Source: Streptomyces griseoviridis (lineage in GTDB: Bacteria > Actinomycetota > Actinomycetes > Streptomycetales > Streptomycetaceae). From it: DNA of 64,000 nt. The translations under genes and the position numbers were made by a program. The stretch lies in assembly GCA_014649155.1 (NCBI GenBank), contig BMSM01000028.1, positions 27,377 through 91,376 on the forward strand. Direction: 5' to 3'. This document shows positions 60,631 through 64,000 of the stretch, piece after piece; position 1 is the first letter of the stretch, and each line of letters begins with the position of its first letter. The notes beneath the pieces were generated by a model that saw only the letters and a list, made by a program, of their open reading frames with translations, did no database searches and was not told where the DNA came from.

Positions 60631-62551
60631 CGATGGCCTCCTTCAGCGCGGTGGCGAGCTGCTCCGCCTTGAACGGCATGCCGTTGACCTGGTTGTACGA
60701 GCGGGCGTCGACCAGGTACTTCGCCCGGACGAGGGTGGCGAGCTGGCCGAGGTTCATCTCGGGGATCACGACCTTGTCGTAGCCCCTGAGGACCGTCCCG
60801 AGATTGGCCGGGAACGGGTTGAGGTGGCGCAGATGGGCCTGGGCGACCGACTCCCCGGCCGCGCGCAGCCGGCGCACCGCCGCGGTGATCGGCCCGTACG
60901 TCGAACCCCAGCCCAGCACCAGCGTCCGCGCCCCGTCCGGGTCGTCGGCCTCGATGTCGGGGACGTCGATGCCGTCGACCTTGGCCTGCCGGGTGCGGAC
61001 CATGAGGTCGTGGTTGGCGGGGTCGTAGGAGATGTTGCCGGTGCCGTCCTGCTTCTCGATGCCGCCGATGCGGTGCTCCAGGCCGGGGGTGCCCGGGACG
61101 GCCCAGGGGCGGGCGAGGGTGAGCGGGTCGCGCTTGTACGGCCAGAACACCTCGCTGCCGTCGTCCAGGGTGTGGTTCGGGCCCTGCGCGAACCGCACGG
61201 TCAGATCCGGCAGTTCGTCCGGCTCGGGGACGCGCCAGGGCTCGCTGCCGTTGGCCAGGTAGCCGTCGGAGAGGAGGAAGACCGGGGTGCGGTAGGCCAG
61301 CGCGATCCGGGCCGCCTCCAGGGCGGCCTGGAAGCAGTCGGCCGGGGTGCGGGGGGCCACCACCGGGACCGGCGCCTCGCCGTTGCGCCCGTACATCGCC
61401 TGGAGCAGGTCCGCCTGCTCGGTCTTGGTCGGCAGCCCGGTCGACGGGCCGCCGCGCTGGATGTCGACGACGACCAGCGGCAGTTCGAGGGAGACGGCCA
61501 GGCCGATCGTCTCGCTCTTGAGGGCGACTCCGGGCCCGGAGGTCGTGGTGACGGCGAGGCTGCCGCCGAAGGCCGCGCCCAGCGCGGCGCCGATGCCCGC
61601 GATCTCGTCCTCGGCCTGGAAGGTGCGCACCCCGAAGTTCTTGTGCCGGCTCAGCTCGTGCAGGATGTCCGAGGCCGGCGTGATCGGGTACGAGCCCAGG
61701 AACAGCGGCAGGTCGGCCTGGCGGGAGGCGGCGATCAGGCCGTACGCCAGGGCCAGGTTCCCGGAGATGTTGCGGTAGACGCCGGGCGGGAAGGCCGTCG
61801 CCGCCGGGGCCACCTCGTAGGAGACCGCGAAGTCCTCGGTGGTCTCCCCGAAGTTCCACCCCGCGCGGTACGCCGCGATGTTGGCCGCGGCGATGTCCGG
61901 CTTCTTGGCGAACTTCGCCTTCAGGAACTTTTCCGTGCCCTCGGTGGGACGGTGGTACATCCAGCTCAGCAGGCCCAGCGCGAACATGTTCTTGCTGCGC
62001 TCGGCCTCCTTGCGGCTGAGGGAGAAGTCCTTCAGCGCCTCGACCGTCAGAGTGGTCAGCGGCACCGGATGAAGGCTGAAACCGTCCAGCGAACCGTCCT
62101 GGAGCGGGTCGCTCTCATAACCGACCTTCTGCATCGCGCGCTTGGTGAACTCGTCCGTGTTGACGATGATCTCCGCGCCGCGCGGCAGGTCCCCGATGTT
62201 CGCCTTCAGGGCGGCCGGATTCATCGCGACCAGCACGTTCGGCGCGTCGCCCGGGGTCAGGATGTCGTGGTCGGCGAAATGCAACTGGAAGGAGGAAACA
62301 CCCGGCAGGGTCCCCGCGGGCGCCCGGATCTCGGCCGGGAAGTTCGGCAACGTAGAAAGATCATTTCCAAAGGACGCGGTCTCCGAGGTGAAACGGTCCC
62401 CGGTGAGCTGCATGCCGTCACCCGAGTCGCCCGCGAACCTGATGATCACCCGGTCCAGCCGACGGACGTCCTTTGCTCCCGCCGGTTTGCGCTGCTCTCC
62501 CACGACCGTTCCGTCGGCCTGCTCCGCTGGGCTGCTGACCTGGCTGGTCAC
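60623..62551 (-). CDS. korA: 2-oxoglutarate:ferredoxin oxidoreductase, alpha subunit
   Basis: A 642-residue subunit made of a gamma-type domain (from RVIIRFAGDSGDGMQLTGDRF) fused to the alpha domain (LFLGSYPITPASDILHELSRH, FQAEDEIAGIGAALGAAFGG, TTTSGPGVALKSE). GTG 62551 is chosen because AAGGAGGG lies nine bases upstream; the open frame continues to 62839 without support. With KorB it offers a ferredoxin-linked route through the citric acid cycle, which could feed electrons to respiration. Confidence 0.94.
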   Translation of the reverse strand: MTSQVSSPAEQADGTVVGEQRKPAGAKDVRRLDRVIIRFAGDSGDGMQLTGDRFTSETASFGNDLSTLPNFPAEIRAPAGTLPGVSSFQLHFADHDILTPGDAPNVLVAMNPAALKANIGDLPRGAEIIVNTDEFTKRAMQKVGYESDPLQDGSLDGFSLHPVPLTTLTVEALKDFSLSRKEAERSKNMFALGLLSWMYHRPTEGTEKFLKAKFAKKPDIAAANIAAYRAGWNFGETTEDFAVSYEVAPAATAFPPGVYRNISGNLALAYGLIAASRQADLPLFLGSYPITPASDILHELSRHKNFGVRTFQAEDEIAGIGAALGAAFGGSLAVTTTSGPGVALKSETIGLAVSLELPLVVVDIQRGGPSTGLPTKTEQADLLQAMYGRNGEAPVPVVAPRTPADCFQAALEAARIALAYRTPVFLLSDGYLANGSEPWRVPEPDELPDLTVRFAQGPNHTLDDGSEVFWPYKRDPLTLARPWAVPGTPGLEHRIGGIEKQDGTGNISYDPANHDLMVRTRQAKVDGIDVPDIEADDPDGARTLVLGWGSTYGPITAAVRRLRAAGESVAQAHLRHLNPFPANLGTVLRGYDKVVIPEMNLGQLATLVRAKYLVDARSYNQVNGMPFKAEQLATALKEAIDG

Positions 62552-62976
62552 TGAAGTGGCCCTCCTTCGAGGCGGCTGTCCGGGGAGTGGCCGTCCGCCG
62601 GCCATCCCAGGATCAACAGTACGACCGCGAGGGTTGCCTTCCGGTGGACATTCGCATGATGGACACGACTTCGAGACAGCCGGTGACCTCCCCGATGCGG
62701 GAAAGGGCGTTTCTGTCCGGCATTCGGTTTCCCGCCCTATTTTCGTTCTTTCGGATGAACGATTGAGGGGGGAGCGAGAGGGGATCTCCTGAAGATCGAA
62801 AAGGTGCGCCCGAAGCGGTGAGCAGCGGTTTTCTGTCACCCGTGGTCCGTTGCCCGTTGCCCGTTGCCCGTTGCCCGTTGCCCGTTGCCCGTTGCCTGTC
62901 GCCCGCCGCGCGTCGGTCGGATGATCAGGTACAGGTGATCAGGTTCGGGTGATCGGGTGATCGGGTGACCGGAGGG
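62552..62976. other. Intergenic region upstream of korA with repeats
   Basis: About 425 bases between korA and the response regulator gene. The part nearest korA must hold its promoter, but no clear box was identified. CGTTC and GAACG arms (about 62744-62761) sit in an AT-richer patch. A perfect heptamer repeat lies at 62847-62895, followed by GGTGATCGGGTGATCGGGTGACC-like short repeats to about 62970. Confidence 0.65.
62847..62895. repeat. Seven tandem copies of CCGTTGC
   Basis: Seven perfect, uninterrupted copies of a 7-base unit (49 bases), followed by a decayed copy CTGTCGC. It lies between the response regulator stop and korA. Such heptamer tracts are prone to slippage. Confidence 0.9.
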
Positions 62977-63648
62977 TCAGGAGTTGAGGTACGTGAGCAC
63001 CGCGAGCACCCGGCGGTGGTCGCCGTCGCTCTGGGACAGCCCGAGCTTCAGGAAGATGTTGCTGACGTGCTTCTCGACGGCCCCGTCGCTCACCACCAGC
63101 TGCCGGGCGATCGCCGAGTTCGTCCGGCCCTCCGCCATCAGCCCCAGGACCTCCCGCTCGCGCGGGGTCAGCTTGGCGAGCACGTCCTGCTTGCGGCTGC
63201 GCCCGAGCAGCTGCGCGACCACCTCGGGGTCGAGCGCCGTGCCGCCCTGGGCCACCCGCACCACCGCGTCCACGAACTCGCGGACCTCCGCCACCCGGTC
63301 CTTCAGCAGATAGCCGACCCCGCGGCTGGAACCCGCGAGCAACTCGGTGGCGTACCGCTCCTCCACATACTGCGACAGCACCAGCACCCCGATCTCCGGG
63401 TGCGCCTTGCGCAGCCGCACCGCCGCCCGCACCCCTTCGTCGGTGTGGGTGGGCGGCATCCGCACGTCCGCCACGACGACGTCCGGCAGCGCGCCCTCGG
63501 CGTCCAGCTCGGTGACGGTCTTGATCAGCGCCTCACCGTCACCCACCCCCGCCACCACCTCGTGCCCGCGGTCGGTCAGCAACCGGGTCAGGCCCTCCCT
63601 GAGCAGCACTGAATCCTCGGCGATGACCACCCGCACCCTGTCCTCCAC
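62977..63648 (-). CDS. NarL/LuxR-family response regulator
   Basis: A 223-residue regulator from GTG 63648 (VEDRVRVVIAEDS), with a G-rich ribosome site upstream; the longer frame overlaps control sequence. The receiver domain has acid pair E11/D12, phospho-acceptor D61 in VVVADVRMPP and the Lys in YLLKDRV. The LuxR-type helix-turn-helix is LTPREREVLGLMAEGRTNSAIARQL with VEKHVSNIFLKLGL. It pairs with the sensor kinase just upstream. Targets are unknown. Confidence 0.93.
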   Translation of the reverse strand: MEDRVRVVIAEDSVLLREGLTRLLTDRGHEVVAGVGDGEALIKTVTELDAEGALPDVVVADVRMPPTHTDEGVRAAVRLRKAHPEIGVLVLSQYVEERYATELLAGSSRGVGYLLKDRVAEVREFVDAVVRVAQGGTALDPEVVAQLLGRSRKQDVLAKLTPREREVLGLMAEGRTNSAIARQLVVSDGAVEKHVSNIFLKLGLSQSDGDHRRVLAVLTYLNS

Positions 63649-63747
63649 GATGTTCGGCCCCCCCACAGCCCCTGCCGGCTCACGCCGTCCGCCCCTCGGA
63701 CGGCTCCAGCATCCCATCTCCCGGGGCCGGGGCGGGGCGGGTCCCGG

Positions 63748-64000
63748 TCAGCCCAGCCGGTCCGAGCGCCACGGCAGCTCCGCCGTGACCCGGGTGGGGC
63801 CGCCTGCCGGGGAGTCCACCACCAGGATGCCGTCCACCGCGTCCAGCCGTTCGGCCAGCCCCGCCAGCCCCGAACCGGCCGCCGCGTCGGCCCCGCCCAC
63901 CCCGTCGTCCGCGACCTGGAGCATCAGCCGGTTCTCCGTCCGCCAGACCTCCACGGCGGCGGAGCGGGCGTGGCTGTGCTTGCTGATGTTCTGGAGGAGT
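63748..64000 (-). CDS. Sensor histidine kinase, C-terminal part (partial)
   Basis: The last 83 codons of a kinase cut by the right edge. LLQNISKHSHARSAAVEVW is the N box of the NarX/DesK-type ATP-binding domain, and LQVADDGVGG with GSGLAGLAERLDAVDG are the G1 and G2 boxes. It lies 99 bases upstream of the response regulator on the same strand and is its likely partner. The sensor part is outside the window. Confidence 0.9.
   Translation of the reverse strand, partial: LLQNISKHSHARSAAVEVWRTENRLMLQVADDGVGGADAAAGSGLAGLAERLDAVDGILVVDSPAGGPTRVTAELPWRSDRLG

Noticed and set aside
62552..62839. A korA start at 62839 giving 738 residues
   Set aside because: The extra 96 residues resemble no family, while AAGGAGGG sits at the right distance before GTG 62551.

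Overview
The window is very GC-rich (roughly 70 percent or more by eye), with GTG starts, ATGA/GTGA stop-start overlaps and long antisense shadow frames. Its gene content is that of a Streptomyces chromosome core region: a 14-gene complex I operon beside futalosine-pathway menaquinone genes. No tRNA, rRNA, CRISPR array, insertion sequence or prophage was seen.

1-12.7 kb: the 3' end of an mqnA-like gene, a prepilin peptidase, a small gene joining a ribbon-helix-helix-like domain to a RAMA-like modified-DNA reader domain (followed by a 39-residue membrane peptide), mqnC, an orphan amidohydrolase-like domain, a GH18 lipoprotein, a three-gene glycan operon (small membrane protein, NodB-GT2 fusion, acyltransferase), the menaquinone methyltransferase, a PASTA protein, a GNAT, a geranylgeranyl-reductase-type flavoenzyme likely acting on the menaquinone tail, and a frameshifted peptide deformylase.

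12.8-30.6 kb: a secreted NlpC/P60 hydrolase diverges from nuoABCDEFGHIJKLMN. The control region between them carries a strong Rex-type operator, and a 14-bp stem terminator follows nuoN.

30.7-46.6 kb: RecQ helicase, an M56 metallopeptidase, an array of hairpin-forming minisatellite units grown from the 3' end of fumarylacetoacetase, then a surface-glycan locus. That locus holds a DegT-type PLP enzyme, a flippase fusion, a polytopic polymerase-like protein, a small membrane protein and an anchored GH26-like hydrolase, facing a deacetylase, a family 2 glycosyltransferase and a GNAT/FemAB-like enzyme. It is the best candidate for an uncharacterised system.

46.8-64 kb: a HAD phosphatase, a secreted lysozyme-like protein under a c-di-AMP (ydaO) riboswitch, a polyprenyl diphosphate synthase, a LolA-like secreted protein with an ABC exporter, an amidase, a P-loop-like/helical protein pair diverging around a 16-bp tandem repeat, a VOC protein, a RarD permease, a quinone oxidoreductase with its HxlR regulator, korAB and a two-component system running off the right edge.

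Menaquinone synthesis (mqnA, mqnC, methyltransferase, tail synthase and tail reductase) brackets complex I, which reduces menaquinone. The quinone oxidoreductase and the ferredoxin-dependent KorAB extend the redox theme. Cell-wall and surface-glycan functions are the second theme.
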